64,000 nt of DNA from Symbiodinium natans (lineage: Eukaryota > Sar > Dinophyceae > Suessiales > Symbiodiniaceae). The number at the start of each line of letters is the position of its first letter. The first letter of the stretch is position 1. The translations under genes and the position numbers were made by a program. The stretch spans positions 346,887-410,886 of the forward strand of contig CAJNDS010002335.1 in assembly GCA_905221605.1 (NCBI GenBank), written 5' to 3'. The notes below the pieces were generated by a model that ran no database searches, had not been told where the DNA came from, and worked only from the letters and a program-made list of their open reading frames with translations. Positions 22,453 through 34,743 of this stretch are shown here, one piece after another.

Positions 22453-22870
22453 AACACAGCTCCCGTAGCATGTTATATCGTTTCTCCTTACGAGACGTAC
22501 AACCACCTGAAACGACCTGAAAAACAAAAATGTATCAGAAAAGTATTTACAGAAAACCTGCTGGCTTGTGTACCTCTTCAACTCAAAACCCTAAACCCTC
22601 GCTCTATTAAGATATAGCAGCAGAGTTCCCGTAGCATGCTATATAATATCATTTCTTCTCAGGAGAGGTACAACCACCTGAAGCACCCTGAAAAACAAAA
22701 TGCAGCCGTAAAGTATAAGTTTTTTCTGGCTTACCCCTTGAACTCCCAACCCTAAACGCTCGCCATATTAAGATATAACAGCACAGTTCCCATAGCATGC
22801 TATATCATTTCTGCTTACGAGACGTACACAAGCCTGAAACACCCTGAACAACAAGACTTTTGTAGTAAGG
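22453..22870. repeat. ~165-bp degenerate tandem repeat, about 2.5 copies
   Basis: Copies begin near 22453, 22621 and 22782. Each carries the landmarks CCGTAGCATGCTATAT (or close variants), CGAGACGTACAACCACCTGA and CCTGAAAAACAAAA, and the first two end with a telomere-like ACCCTAAAC followed by ATTAAGATATA. The third is truncated after about 90 bp. Confidence 0.8.
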
Positions 22871-23189
22871 ATGTGATACGCAGTTGCTTTGGACGAATAT
22901 CATATAAGACCTTCTGGGCTTGTGAGAATGAACGCCTAGATACTTGTGAGCAACTACTAGCAGCCTGTTGGAAGATCTCAGGGAATAGTGAAAAGATATC
23001 TGCTCACAGTATTCTCGCGTCCCGGGGACTCACAGCAGATGATTTGTTCGTATCACCCTATGCCTTCTCCATTGTCTGTGTTTGATATATAATGCATATA
23101 CCCTATATACATACATCATGTGGCCATGTGGGTACTTGTTCTACTTTCTTTTTGCATTTGCACAGGAGGCAAGCCCTGCAAACATAGGA

Positions 23190-24570
23190 ATAACCTTACG
23201 GGATTTAAGGTTTAGGGATTTAAGCCTCAAGCCCTTCAGGGTTCAAGGTTCTGCTCCTATAGGCAATACCTAAACCTTAATAAGCAAGTACCTTGTAATT
23301 CCTATAGGGCTTCAACGCTATCGGGCTAACCCCGTGAGGATTTTTCTAGATACACCCTCCAAATACCTTAAACCTTTACACCCTCTAGGGTTTAATGGTT
23401 TACAAACCTAAGGTCTGGGCATGTACACCTTCAGCTCCTATAGGGTAAAAGACTTTGAGCTTTTTTGGGGTTTTAGGGTTCAGACTCTAAAGAGTTTAGG
23501 GTTAAGGTTTAAATGCCTAAATCTTAAACCTTAAAGCCCTAAAGTTAGAACTCTATGGGCTTCGCTTTAAATGCCTAAATCACAACCCTGTGATAAGGTT
23601 CTACTCCTATAGGTAATGTCTAAATCTTAAACCCGAAACCTGTGAACCCAACCTTATGGGGCTAACCCCGATAGGGTAGATAAACCCCAAAACAACCCAA
23701 GCCTTTAAACCCTATAGGGCCTAACTGTTTTGAACCTGGACCTTTCAAACCTATAGCGTTTAAAGGTAACCTATTCGGTTTAAATGCCGAACCCTATAGG
23801 CGCCCTATAGGGTTTAAGGCTTCAACCAGTTGGAATGCCCAAACCTAGGTTGAAATCCCTAGAGCTTAAACCTTTAAAAGCCTTGTAGGGCTTAAAGGTC
23901 TTATAATGCCTAAACCTCAGGTACCTAAGGTCTCGGCGCCACAGCGCCTATGGGGCTTTACAATGCCTAAACCTCAGGTACCTAGGGTCTGGGCGTGTAT
24001 ACCTCCAGCGCCTATGGAGTTAACACCTTTGAACCCTTTTAGACCCCGAAAACGTTTAGGGTTCATGTTTTCATGCTAGGATGCCCAGTAGTACCCTTAT
24101 TCACTTTTTTGGGGGGTTTTGGTTCCCTGATAAACCCCTTTAAGCAAAAAAGGGCACCCTTTTTTGAGCCTAGGTTACTGGGCAGCCTAGAATGCCTAAA
24201 CCTTAAACCCTTGAGGTTTAAGCTCTATGGGCTTAGCTTTAAGCGCTTCAATCTTGCTTACTGGCTCACAACTCAACTTTTCAACTTTGGGGCTTCTTAC
24301 AAGGTAGTTTATTCTGAAAGTTTCAACTTTAATTTCCTTGGGTTTTGGGCTAGTAAGCTTGAACCCTAAGCCTTGAAACCTTAACCCTATAGGGTTTAAA
24401 GGTTGAGCGTTTAGGCTGAATTGCCGGCTTAAGTTTGAATGCCCGAGTTGTAAACCCTAAATCTTTAAACCTGAACCCTATAGGGTTTAAAGATTGAGGG
24501 TTTAGGTTCAATTGCCGGCTGAGGCTCAAATGCCTCAACCTGAAGCCCGAAACCTTCAAGCCTTAACCCT
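23190..24570. repeat. Palindromic telomere-like repeat field
   Basis: Dozens of degenerate CCTAAACCTTAAACC and GGTTTAAGG units occur in both orientations, often meeting head to head as AACCCTATAGGGTTTAA. No coding sequence is supported; open frames here are repeat translations (for example the Phe/Leu-rich frame at 24073-24366). Confidence 0.8.
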
Positions 24571-24599
24571 ATGGAGTTCCGTGAGTTTTGAACTTCAAT

Positions 24600-25075
24600 C
24601 CAGAGTTTTGAACTTCAAAACCCCAGGATCCAAGATCCGAGACTCAAGATTCCAGGAAAAAGTTTCCACGGGATCTTGCATCCTGGATCCCGGAGTTTAG
24701 AAGTTCAATCAATTGAAACGTTTCCGTTTAAATTGAAACGGCCGGGATCCAAGATCCAAGATCTAAGATTTCCCAGGACTCTATCCAAGGCCTCGAAAAC
24801 CGGACGTTTCAATTGAAACGAAAACGTTTCAAGTGAAACGGCCGGGATCCAAGATCCAAGATCCAAGATTTTGAGGGGCTGTTGGAGACGCGTCTTGGAA
24901 TCTAGCTTGGATCCCGGCCGTTTCAATTGAAACGTTTCCCGTTTCAATGAAACGGCTGGGATCCAAAATATATGATTCCAAGATGCATTTCCAATAGCCC
25001 CTCAAAATCTTGGATCTTGGATCTTGGATCCCGGCCGTTTCAATTGAAACGGCCGACGTTTCAATTAAAACGGCT
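24600..25075. repeat. Hairpin array of GATCCAA and GTTTCAATTGAAAC palindromes
   Basis: Palindromes GTTTCAATTGAAAC (with variants) recur about eight times, alternating with GGCCGGGATCCAAGATCCAA-type units. The segment from 24838 and the segment ending near 25040 are inverted copies over about 45 nt, so the block can fold into a hairpin of about 200 nt. A related unit lies at 22068-22150. Confidence 0.85.
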
Positions 25076-25575
25076 GTAACACAGAAGTCATAGTTCTCAT
25101 GAAGCACTTGTGAGTTCATTGTGAGTTTATGAAGTTGAGCAGCAGATGAATCGGAGAAGCAGACTGCATTGTTTTATTGTGTTGTCTCCTTGAAAAACAG
25201 TGTTAAAAAGGTAGATCTTTGGGGGGGGGGGGAGGCTACCATATATATATATATATATGTATATATTTATTTATGTGTTTTTTCAGAGACATATTATATA
25301 TATATATATATATGTGCAAAGGAGGTTGGCTCCTCGTCCAGGCGCGGCCCGCGGGCAGCCGGATGGGCCGCCCTCCGCGGTGCGGTCGCGGGGGTTTGCC
25401 TCCAGCTTGCAAGCCGTGGGAGGCATGGAGCTGAAAGGGGGTTTTTAGGTGGTTTAGGGGGGGTTGTGAATTAATGCGGCGGATTACTCTGAGTGCCTGA
25501 AGAGGGAAAGAGGGTTTAGGGGGGGCCTTCAGGTGGTTTAGAGGTGCTAAGTTCTGGGGAAAAATTTCAAGAACC

Positions 25576-25638
25576 ATGGACGAGCAAGAGGCAACTTCCG
25601 TGGGCAGCATGCGCATCAAGTCTGGCATTCGGTTCTAT
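25576..25638 (+). CDS. Putative first exon, unidentified gene
   Basis: ATG in strong context (accATGG) opens MDEQEATSVGSMRIKSGIRF then Y, followed by a GTGTAC donor at 25639 (the same donor hexamer as the EF-hand exon ending at 40856). Composition is coding-like. It may be the 5' end of the gene containing the ankyrin-type exon at 26745, but that exon starts in phase 1 and this one ends in phase 0, so at least one exon is missing between them. Confidence 0.5.
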
Positions 25639-26548
25639 GTGTACGTCCATGGTCCACCGTCAACGCCACCACGAAACCCCAAAACGCCTTCCCTCTCATA
25701 AGCCTATTCTAGTCTGGGCTGTTTGAGCAAATCGTGGGAGCATGAGCTTGCATGCGGGCCTGATTAGGCATGTGTGTAGGACGACCTGATCTTTGTGTGC
25801 TTAAACACGTGCCGCTGTGCTAGGGAAGTGGCTCGCCATGCCCGCAGCACGACATACGCTCCCTGGCAGAAGCGTTCTAAGGGCCAGCGGCAAGCGAATC
25901 TTCCTAATCTTTTTGTTATCACTTAAACCACCCTTGGCCCGAAGCCCCTTCCTTGCCAGGCAGAGCTGCTGCGTTCCTCGCTTGCAGTTGGATTACATTG
26001 CCAGTTGTGTGGTTATGGTTTAGGGTGCACGTTTCGGGCTTACAGCCTGAGATACGAGGGCTGGCCAGCTTAGGCGAGAAGTGTGGCAAGGTCGAACGCT
26101 GCATGCTTATATGGACCCCACACGGTTTTAGGAGTTTAGGCTTCATGGGTCTTCAGGATCTATAAGGTGAATATGGGCTGCGAACGGGATGAAAACACCC
26201 CAAACCCGAATAACCCGAACCCTAAACCCGCCATGTCCATTGCAAGAGGTCCACTCGGCGTTGGCAGAGTAGCGCAGTTCCCTTGTTGCAGTGCTTTGCC
26301 GCAATGGCACACCTTTTTGCAACGCAGCAGCTTGCGTTGTCTCGTCTGCATCCTTCTCTCCTCTGGCGTGCTCTTTGTGATCTTGTGCTTACGCTGCCAA
26401 AAAACAGCGAGCTCAATGGTTCCTGCCAAGATGGCTTTACGACTCCCGGCCCTGCCGTTCCTTGTTGCGGCCTGCCTTTAGCAGGTTCTTTGATGCTGAC
26501 AGCCTCCACAAAGCGGTCTTTGCCGCAACGTTACCAGTCTTTTTACCC

Positions 26549-26584
26549 TGCAGTGTGGCTGATCTGCTTGGCGGGTGGCAAAAA
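26549..26584 (+). repeat. Recurrent CAG|TGTGG...GGCGGGTG|GCAAAA cassette
   Basis: One of six similar segments (also 2549, 54541, 55055, 55668, 59711). Here a CCCTGCAG is followed by TGTGGCTGATCTGCTTGGCG + GGTG and then GCAAAAAA. It looks like a 24-nt microexon between an AG acceptor and a GC donor, or a dispersed repeat. Confidence 0.45.
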
Positions 26585-26744
26585 ATCCAAAACAAAAACC
26601 TGTTGGTTTCCTAGTAGGAAACGAGGGAATCTTCTATCATATATCCCTCTACATACCCTGTAAAGAGTTATATAGGGTACCCATATTTCCCCATGTTCCC
26701 TACAAAGAACCAGTAAGAACAGCTCCCCTTGTCTCCCCTCCCAG

Positions 26745-26806
26745 GTCGCCTGTACGACGCTGCGGAGGCGGGCGACGTGGACGCAGCGGAGGCGCTGCTG
26801 CGGGAG
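26745..26806 (+). CDS. Ankyrin-repeat-type exon
   Basis: After a CTCCCAG acceptor the frame reads RLYDAAEAGDVDAAEALLRE and ends at a GC donor (GCACTG). L-x-x-A-A-x-x-G-D-x-x-x-A-x-x-L-L is the first helix pair of an ankyrin repeat, usually the first repeat of an array. Ankyrin repeats are protein-binding scaffolds; the rest of the protein is not resolved, though the exon at 27358 could belong to it. Confidence 0.6.
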
Positions 26807-27357
26807 GCACTGCAGAGGCCTTTCATGGGGCGCTTCTTGGGCTTCTGCTGTTAACCCTAAAACGTAAAGCCTATCCTTGCCTGCCTTGTGCGAGTGCGAA
26901 GCCGAAACCCTATCCCCTACACCCTAAACCCTTTCATGGGTGTTTCTTGGGATTTCTTGGGCTTCTTATGGGGTTGGGCGCGCCTAGGGTATGTAGGGGC
27001 GGGTTGGCATTCGTCACAATGGCTGAAGAAAGTGGCAGGTTGGCTTGGTGAATGAAACTGGGGTTCTTCTTTCGGGCCTCCTGTGAGGATGATGTGTTTA
27101 GGTTTACGTTGAAGGGACTTGCGATGTGTTTTGGCCGGGTGTAGCAAGGCCTGCTTACACCTGCTAGTTCTCAAGCATTAGAATTTAAAATTCGGGTTTG
27201 GCTTCAAGGCTTCCGAAGAAGAAGTTCCGGGGCGAAGGCTTCAGGGCCTTTCGTGTTTCAGGCCTGCAAAGTGCCCATGGCCCAGAAAGGACCTAACCCG
27301 ACTGCAGCCAACCTCTGCTACTATGCGCTGAGCGTGGAGAGTGGAGAGTAGACAGAG

Positions 27358-27503
27358 GTTTCTTTGATCAACGCGCGTACACAGACTTGTCGACTTTCCT
27401 GTCGAACCCAGACAGAAGCAACCCTACTCCAGCAGGCACCCAGCCTGACTTCAACCTGCTCGAAACCATGGGTTTGGCGGCTCAAGTTTTCACCACCGAG
27501 AAG
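27358..27503 (+). CDS. Exon of unidentified gene
   Basis: The frame reads FFDQRAYTDLSTFLSNPDRS, NPTPAGTQPDFNLLETMGLA, AQVFTTEK and ends at a GTGATA donor (27504). It is balanced and not repetitive, so coding is likely, but no family is recognised. The acceptor is either of two AGs at 27355 and 27357. Confidence 0.5.
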
Positions 27504-30500
27504 GTGATAGCATAGCTCTCAGTTTCAATCTTCGGAAGTTCCAGGATTTTCCAGCCTACCCCGGCCCACCCCACTGTCACTGTAGCCCACTTGGCTTGCT
27601 TTCTTCTTTAAGCGCTTGGGCGGTTCGCGTCTGCTCCTCCATGGGACTCACTCGGTGAATGCTGCGCGCAACTTCATCGGCATGGATTCAGGCAGTTTTG
27701 CTGCGGGGTCATTCTGTCTGGAGGACTATATAGGAGGTGGCAGGATCATCTTTAGAATCCTCAACCCTGAGACGAAGATTGTCCCACATGTAACTTTGCA
27801 TGGTTCAAAGAAGCAACAGCCCGCACCCCACGTCAGACTCCCAACATTTCCCAACTACGGGAAGTCCTACTTAGCCAAGAATAAGCGATCTTTTGTTCCT
27901 GGGCTTGCGCCATTCTGTTCTTCCCTTATGGGACAAAATCCCAACGAGCAAGCTGCGAGGCCCTGAATATCTTTAAGGACTTCAATGCTCCTAGAGGATT
28001 CGGGATCTCAAGCAGAATCCGTCGGCAACCCTCAGCCCCAAAAAACGCAAGTTGAGCCCTTAAAGAATCTAGAAACCCTCGAAACCCTACAAGCTCTTGG
28101 GGCGTTGAGTCGATTCAGGGGCCGGGCGCAGGCTTTTGGGGCTTGAGACGGTGAAGCTGAGCACTGCTCACAATCTCCCAGCGTACATGTCTATATCTAT
28201 GACTACTACTCTTGTTACCATGATGCAAGAGAGGCTTGTAAAGTTTACGTCACGGATCGACTTCAGAGCCTCAAGACCCCAGAGCCCCAAACTCATGCAT
28301 CTTTCTGCATGTGTGTTGTGCTGGCAGACTCGGAATCCGACGGGCCTCAGCCACGGACGACACTCCCGGACATTGCGAAGAATCAGGCTGGCCGGCTATA
28401 GAGGGCTTCTGGGGCAGGTCTCTTGGGCTGCCAGGGGAATTAGGGTGAAGTAGGCTGTGGTGAGGAGACATGCTGCAAAAAGAGGGTAGGGCTCTGTGCC
28501 CGAAGGCGCCGGGAAGGCCCCAAATAACATGCGAGGGGAAGCCTAGGCACGGAGAGCTGGAGAACTTCGCCCGGGGTTGAGGAAAAAGACCCCTTCCCAA
28601 AATTGCCCTTCCCAGAATTTCTGCTGAGGTTGCTGCGTCGCTTTGGGGGCCCTCTGGAGGCGATGTCTAGACATGGTTTTGCGGTTATGACTACCTGATA
28701 TCTTCGGGTAATCGAGTTGGGTGGCTTTGGGGATTGAGTGGGTATGTGACCCAAGGTTCCCTAATACTCCACACTACTCCCTGCAGCTCCCTAAGGTTTT
28801 TTAGGGACCTACCCCCTATGAACCACTCCCTTAAGAACCTAAAAGTACCTATAAGTTGAGGAAGGAATCGGCAGAGGGAGCTCGGGAGGAAAGAGGAAAC
28901 CAATGGAGGGATGAGGTTTCACGAACGTTTGGCCCCCTTTGGCTTGGTCCACTGCTTCCGACAAGCTTTGGGGGCATCAGCTGGGAGTTGGGGATCCGGT
29001 TGAGCCACTTGGGCCCACCTAGAAAGTGATGCTAGCACAGGGTTTGAGTCAGCCACTGTGGTTCAGGAGTCGTAGGGTCTGGGGCTTGGGCGATGAGCGT
29101 CATGTCAAAGATTGCGATGATTTGAGCATCTCCGAAAGAGAGAGGGAAAAAGGGGGAGGGGGGGGGGGGGGTGGCTGTGCAGAGAGCTGCTAAGCTTCAC
29201 GATACTTACGCCCTTTGTTCGTAATGTACAAAGTGAAGAACCGGAAGTAGAGGGATCCTGGGCTGAGAAATAAAGGAGTACAGGAGCTTAGCCTTGGGCG
29301 AAGGGATGGAAGAGCCATGATCCGTAAATCCTTATCAGCCCTGGAGGATAAACCCCAGCTCTCCTTTGCCAGGCAAGGCCGCAAAAATCTTCGACCGTGC
29401 CTCTGCAAATGGATTTCAGGGTTGGTAGCGGGGCTTTGCGAAGGGTAGTTACATGGCCCCTTAATACTGCACGGATCGTTTTCAAGGTTTCTATAGTACC
29501 TACCTTAAGGGCTTTTGCGTTGCACCTTTGCGGACCATGAAGCAACTCAAGGACTAGTCAGCCTTGTTCGTCAGTCCTCTGCCCTCATAGCCGTCACTCC
29601 AAACTCCTAGAGCCCGCATTGCAGGACCTGATTCTTCAGCACCTTCTATGTAACTATTACTCGCACCAGCTTCACGTGCCATTGCAAATTGTCGGGTGCT
29701 GCATTACACCCAGGATCCCCTGCAGGCTAGCTGTAACTCTAAACCTAAGCCAATCTTGAATTCTCGAGCTGTGCAGATGAAGGTGGGTTCCTATGTTTGC
29801 CACATCTTACGAAGCAGGGTTTCTTTAGGGGACCATCTTTGTTGTAAGAGATCTAGCTGCAAGAAGTGTCTAATTCTGAAGAGCATTGAAGAGCCCCACA
29901 TCGCCTCTCCATGTTGCGTTTGTAGCTGAAGCTCGCAGCCCTGCCGCCCCGGCTGTTTAGGGTCACATATAGGGATCAGAGTTAAGTGAGAAGGGGGTTG
30001 CATAAGTAGGACGTACTGTAGTCTGTACATCATTTACCTCTTCGGAGCACAGAGCACGGAACCTTCAAAGGAGCACCTCCCAAAGATAATGGTACAGCTC
30101 AACTCTGAGGCCTTACCTAGGTTTAGTGTCAATGGTGCTGAATAACAAGTGAAGAGATGGGGTGAGAGGGGCCAAGAGTTTCGGGCGTAGAGTTCGCAAA
30201 GGATGTTTCTAGCGAGGCTTGATGGCGCCGGTCCGGCAGAAAACCGACGCGATCGCAGCACCTTGACACATCGCGGATGCTACACGAACCCCTCCCAAGG
30301 TGTGCCCTAAACGACTCTAGATTCTAAACCGTTTAGGGCGAAAAGGGCTTAGCATAGATGCTAGATGTCGACATCTCGTATGTCTGGCCTGCACCCCATG
30401 TACCTTGCAGTTTACGAATCGAGTTTCTTCCTGGCGATGCTATGTTGCGCACTTTCCTGATCTCTGCCATATTAGGGATTCCCCAAACCCGATTTGGGAG

Positions 30501-32750
30501 CATGTCCTGAAACAGGCATTCGCAACCCAAGAACGGGAACCATGTGGGGGGTATCCGTTCCCCTTAGGAAATCTTCCAGCTCTCCCCCCACAAGGATCCA
30601 CAAGGCAGTCTGATGCGGGTCGGAAAACCCCATCCATGCCCACCCTGAAGTGCGAAGAACGGCAGCCCAAGCTCACGACGCCCTCCACCCACCCCTCAAA
30701 AGCCTTCTGCAATCTCCTCGGAGCCATCATAGGACTTTCACTTCCGAGCCGGGGCGCCACCGCGAGTGCCGCGTCCCGAGCCCCAGCCGCTGCCCGTTGT
30801 GCCGGTCGAGCCCGAAAGGAGCTGCCAGGGTGTTTCTGAAACTAAAGGGAAGTGGGTTCTGGCAAAAGTGGCGGGGGTGTCTAGCAGAGATATGGGAATT
30901 GTTTTTTGGGCTGTCCAAGCACAGGTATCCACTCCACCCCTGTTTAAGAGCAGCAAGGGGTGTTCTGTGTAAACATTCAGCTTCAGGCTTTTCCGAGCCT
31001 TGTTCGGGTGGACGTCGTTTTTTTTGTTATTTCTATGATTATTGTTACTTAGCATTGTTTCAGCAACTTCAGTTCTCGTGCGGGTAGTGATGAGGCTCGG
31101 CTGTGTTTGCTGCCTGGTGACTTGCCTGTCGGGTCCCCGCCACTCTTCAAGCTTAGGGTTTAGGCTTTCGGGTTTAGGGTTTAGGGAAGCCTAATCATTC
31201 ATGTGGAGCGGAGAAGCTGAGGCGCGTGAGCTGATGCTTTTATCGTCATCATAGTAGCTGCACCTGACGAAACATATCCTCATAACTCCAAGCAGAAGAC
31301 GTAGTATTAACTAGCAAGAATATCAACTCTCATTTTGAAATTCTTGTCCAGTGTTAAAACCTAAAACCCTGAAAGCTTCTGCCAGGGTTACGTGCGCAAT
31401 AGCCATTCACAGTCCACACCAGCAACAGGGTTGGTCGCCGCTCAAATGTGGTCAGGAAGACCAGCTCCCGCCACTGGGTGGCCAAGACGGCCCGCCCTCG
31501 GCTGGCGCTGCGCCGACTCCAGGCGACATGTTTGCACAGAGGGCTTTTAGGCGGGGCTTGGGGTTGAAGGATTGAGAAGGCTGAGGGATGTGCAGCGGCT
31601 TGAGAACGTTCCAGGATGTTGGAGGGTTTCGCGTTTAGGCTCCCATGTGGGCTGCACAAGGGCCTTGTAGCGAAGGGGACAAGGTGTTGCCTCTCCTTGC
31701 AGCCAGCAAGAACATGCAGCTTGCACGGTCGGAGTACAAGGTAGCAGGAGCAAAGCTTGCATGACCTCAGCGTCGCAGAAGAACTCGGACTCCCTAACCT
31801 TCGCGAAAGCAGCTGATGTAACTCAAAGGTCGCCCAGCTCACGGACAAAGAGGACGGCTGGAAGTGATTGGACACACAGGTTGTTTTGGTTGCGGAGAGA
31901 ATGCAAGAAGCTGCTGCATGTGAAAATAAGACCCCCTTCACAAATTTTTATTGCGAGGGCTTGGGCACTGAATGGGGAGGAATCTGAAGGAATCCGATTG
32001 AAGGGCACCTAGCAGATAAGCATGCAACATGCCCACTGTCCCTTGCAGAGCTGACATTGATTCACTCCACGAGAGTTGCGCCAGTATGGAGCCACATGCA
32101 AGCAAAACAAACGATTGAGTCCGGACTCTAGAAGTATGCATGCAGTCTCAGAACCTCCTTCAATTCCTTCCGTGGCTGTGATGCCTCAAACGACCTTCTT
32201 CCACGGCCCTAATCCAACGCGACCCTAAAATATCCCGGACAGGTCGTAAAGCAGCGACCACGGGCAGGCAGCACCGCTGCAGAGGCCGAGTCTGCAGACG
32301 GTTCATCCCTCTTTATCAGCGGTCTGGTTTTGGGCTTGCGCGTGGGAGCTCGGCCCAAACAGGGCCCTGAGCTTTTCAGCAGTGAAATCGCAAACTCGAA
32401 GCATTCCTGGAATAATAGTCATAATTCATAAACGCAATAGTAACAACAACACCTCGGTCGCCAAAGCTGCTTTGTGGTCTAGGGTTTTGGGTTTGCTTTG
32501 GGGTCTGGTGGTCTGTGGCGTCACCCAATGGATTCATGTTCACGGAGGGTGGTCCGATGGTGTCGGTCCACATGCTGACACCCTTGTTTTTCACATTCCC
32601 TTGGCCCTTGGATTTCATTCGAAAGGCCACAGACCAGGCACATGCAACCGAGGGATGAAACTGTAGATGCCTTGCTCTTTGATTGACGGATGATGCTTAC
32701 AGCGGCCCCTCCTGGATTGCGGCCCTACTACATCGGTCAGAAATAGTCAG
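27504..32750. other. Long stretch without supported exons
   Basis: Contains scattered TTTAGGG motifs (for example 31148-31190) and a G run at about 29158-29171. A frame at 27616-27963 (AARNFIGMDSGSFAAGSFCL...) and minus-strand frames at 31354-31941 are open but lack motifs or splice support. A real gene with very small exons could be missed here. Confidence 0.4.
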
Positions 32751-32837
32751 ATGTCCAAACTTGAGGCAGCCTTCATTCAGGAGGTGCTGGGCGTAGATCG
32801 CACGATCGTGCGAGGGGACGATATCAGCGCCGAGCTG
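32751..32837 (+). CDS. EF-hand-like exon with possible start codon
   Basis: ATG immediately after AATAGTCAG opens MSKLEAAFIQEVLGVDRTIV then RGDDISAEL; a GC donor (GCAGGA) follows at 32838. V-D-R-T-I-V-R-G-D-D-I-S-A-E-L has the spacing of a degenerate EF-hand loop with hydrophobic position 8 and acidic position 12. It joins in phase 0 to the exon at 32934. Confidence 0.5.
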
Positions 32838-32933
32838 GCAGGAGCTAACAGTCAGGGTTCGGGGTTTCGCTCGCGCCCCAAACCCTAAACCTAAACCTTA
32901 ACCCCTGACAGCACCCCGAATTTCGTTTCTAAG

Positions 32934-32984
32934 ATCCTGCGAGGACGCGTCGAAGAGCTCGGGGAGCTGGCCAAGCATCGCTGG
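32934..32984 (+). CDS. EF-hand-like gene, helix exon
   Basis: After TTTCTAAG the phase-0 frame reads ILRGRVEELGELAKHRW and a GA donor follows (32985). Joined to the previous exon it gives GDDISAELILRGRVEELGEL, a loop followed by an amphipathic helix. Another frame (ending GYLGRRDPALRLFTVE with a GTAAGC donor at 33039) is also open; only one can be correct. Confidence 0.45.
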
Positions 32985-34743
32985 GACTGTCGGCTACTTG
33001 GGCCGCAGGGACCCGGCCTTGCGTCTCTTCACAGTCGAGTAAGCAACCTTTGGGTTCTTGGGTTGGCTTTCGATAGGATTCTCTGGAAAACTGGACCAGG
33101 GGTTAGACCCCATTGGTTAAAGGTTCAAATAAGCGGCTAGAACTGAGGGCTTCCAGGATTTCGGGCGCAAAGGCGGACAGGGGTCCAGGGTGCTTTGTTA
33201 GAGGTGTCAGCATCCAGCCCGAAGCCTCAAGAATCCCTAAGAACTTTCCTGAGTCCCAAGGATGCATGCCACTCAGACCAGCCGAAGGAAGGCGGTGCAG
33301 TGGCGTGCCCAGCAGATGCCCGGACATGAGAACTTTGTTTTTTGTTTTTTCGGTTGGTCCGTTGGGTTTAGTCGAGGCTAGGGCAAGGAGGGCCTGAGGA
33401 TCTTTTGGGCAGTTCTAGCTGGAAGTGCACGCGAGGCTTGTTGAAGGTGGTGTCCGGTGCTCTGAGCGATCTTCCATGCTCGTAGCTTCTGCCTTGGCAA
33501 TTTGAGTACGCATGATTAATAAGCGATCAAAAAAGAGGTACCCCCAAAGAGAACTTCAGTTGGTGGGCAAGGCCTGGCGACTTCCGAGGCTCCTTGTGTT
33601 GACGCTAGAACAGCATGGGACTGGTTCCTCCCCACTCCCCAAACATCTAGATGCCGTTTGAACATCCTTTTGCTCCCTCCGGCAGGGCCCGAAGCCTGAC
33701 CCCGCAGGCAAGACATGGCATACACGCAGCAGGGCCGTCGCGACCACCACATTGCTTTGAAGCCACACCCGGCCCTTCCGACAAAGCCATCGTGCTCGAA
33801 ATTTGCAAGCATTTCTCACCTGAGGATCCAAAGGGAGACCTTGTTCCGAACTCGCTGCCGCGCCTCCATCATCGTGCACAAGAGCCCCGAGACTCGCCAT
33901 CATGACGGCGCAGGCAGGATGTGTGTGCGTGGGGGGGGAGGGGGAGGGGGAGTAATGTTAGTTTTGGTACCCCGTGTGTCCCCTTCCCCCGCCTCCCCGC
34001 CCTTCCCCCGCCGGCCTTCAACCCTCCCGGGGCTTTTGGCGGTGGGTCAAAACAGGGGTGGCAATTGGGTCTGGGGGTTTGTGGGAGGGTCTGTTGTCAA
34101 GAAGGGTCTGCTTTGGCTTGCTTTCAAGGGCTTTGGGCACTCTGGGCGGCTCTCTGCAGCTCTTTGGGCTTTGTTTTCGAGCCCCCCGCGGACAAGGATT
34201 CAAGTAAGGAAGCTGCTGCGTTGAGATCCCTGGCAGCTTCGCACCGAAAGGTAAGCGCAGGCAAGCCCTGCAGGTGTAGAACTGCAGAACCCTAACCCCT
34301 AAATGCTTAGGGGTCAGGGTGTTTAGTTTATAAGTTTTAGCAGTCCTGGGTCCACAAGAAGGGTTTATGGTTTAGGGGTACGACAACCCCCCGGGAGTTG
34401 CAGAAACAAGCGATCCCGGGCAGCTCAGGGGTCCCTCCTTATACCCCTTAAGTGTAGGCCTATGATTGGTATGGTATACCAGTATAGCAGACAGCCTAGA
34501 GAGGCATGCCGGCGATGGAGAAGCAGCTCAGCAACAGATCGCGGCCTACGAGCTCACAGCTTCTTGGTGGACGTGTGGAGATGTGGACTGTGGAGTCCTT
34601 CCAAGAGGCCCATACAATCCATGACAGTTCATTGTGCTGAGTGCCCAGCACAGTCCAGAATTCCGGCGAGTTCTTAAATCTTGGGTGGCTTAAGGCCGAG
34701 GGCAGCTATACTGTCAGCTGACAGGACGCCCTGCTTCCATAAG

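Larger units (their letters stand above)
20312..25575. other. Repeat-dominated, gene-poor block
   Basis: This 5.3-kb block holds TA microsatellites (20970-21046, 21180-21220), a 165-bp tandem repeat (22453-22870), palindromic telomere-like repeats (23190-24570), a hairpin array (24600-25075) and further TA tracts (25243-25312). A possible start exon at 20774 ([20 protein letters not shown], followed by a GTGCAG at about 20864) is weak. No other coding segment is supported. Confidence 0.6.

Noticed and set aside
22453-22870. Possible CRISPR array
   Set aside because: Two to three degenerate 165-bp units without short constant repeats or spacers, in a eukaryotic context; it is an ordinary tandem repeat.
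27616-27966. 116-codon frame as a gene
   Set aside because: Part of it looks coding, but there is no acceptor/donor pair, phase partner or motif to support it.
31354-31941. 195-codon minus-strand open frame
   Set aside because: No domain, Ser/Arg/Cys-rich composition typical of non-coding GC-rich DNA, and no other minus-strand gene is seen in the window.
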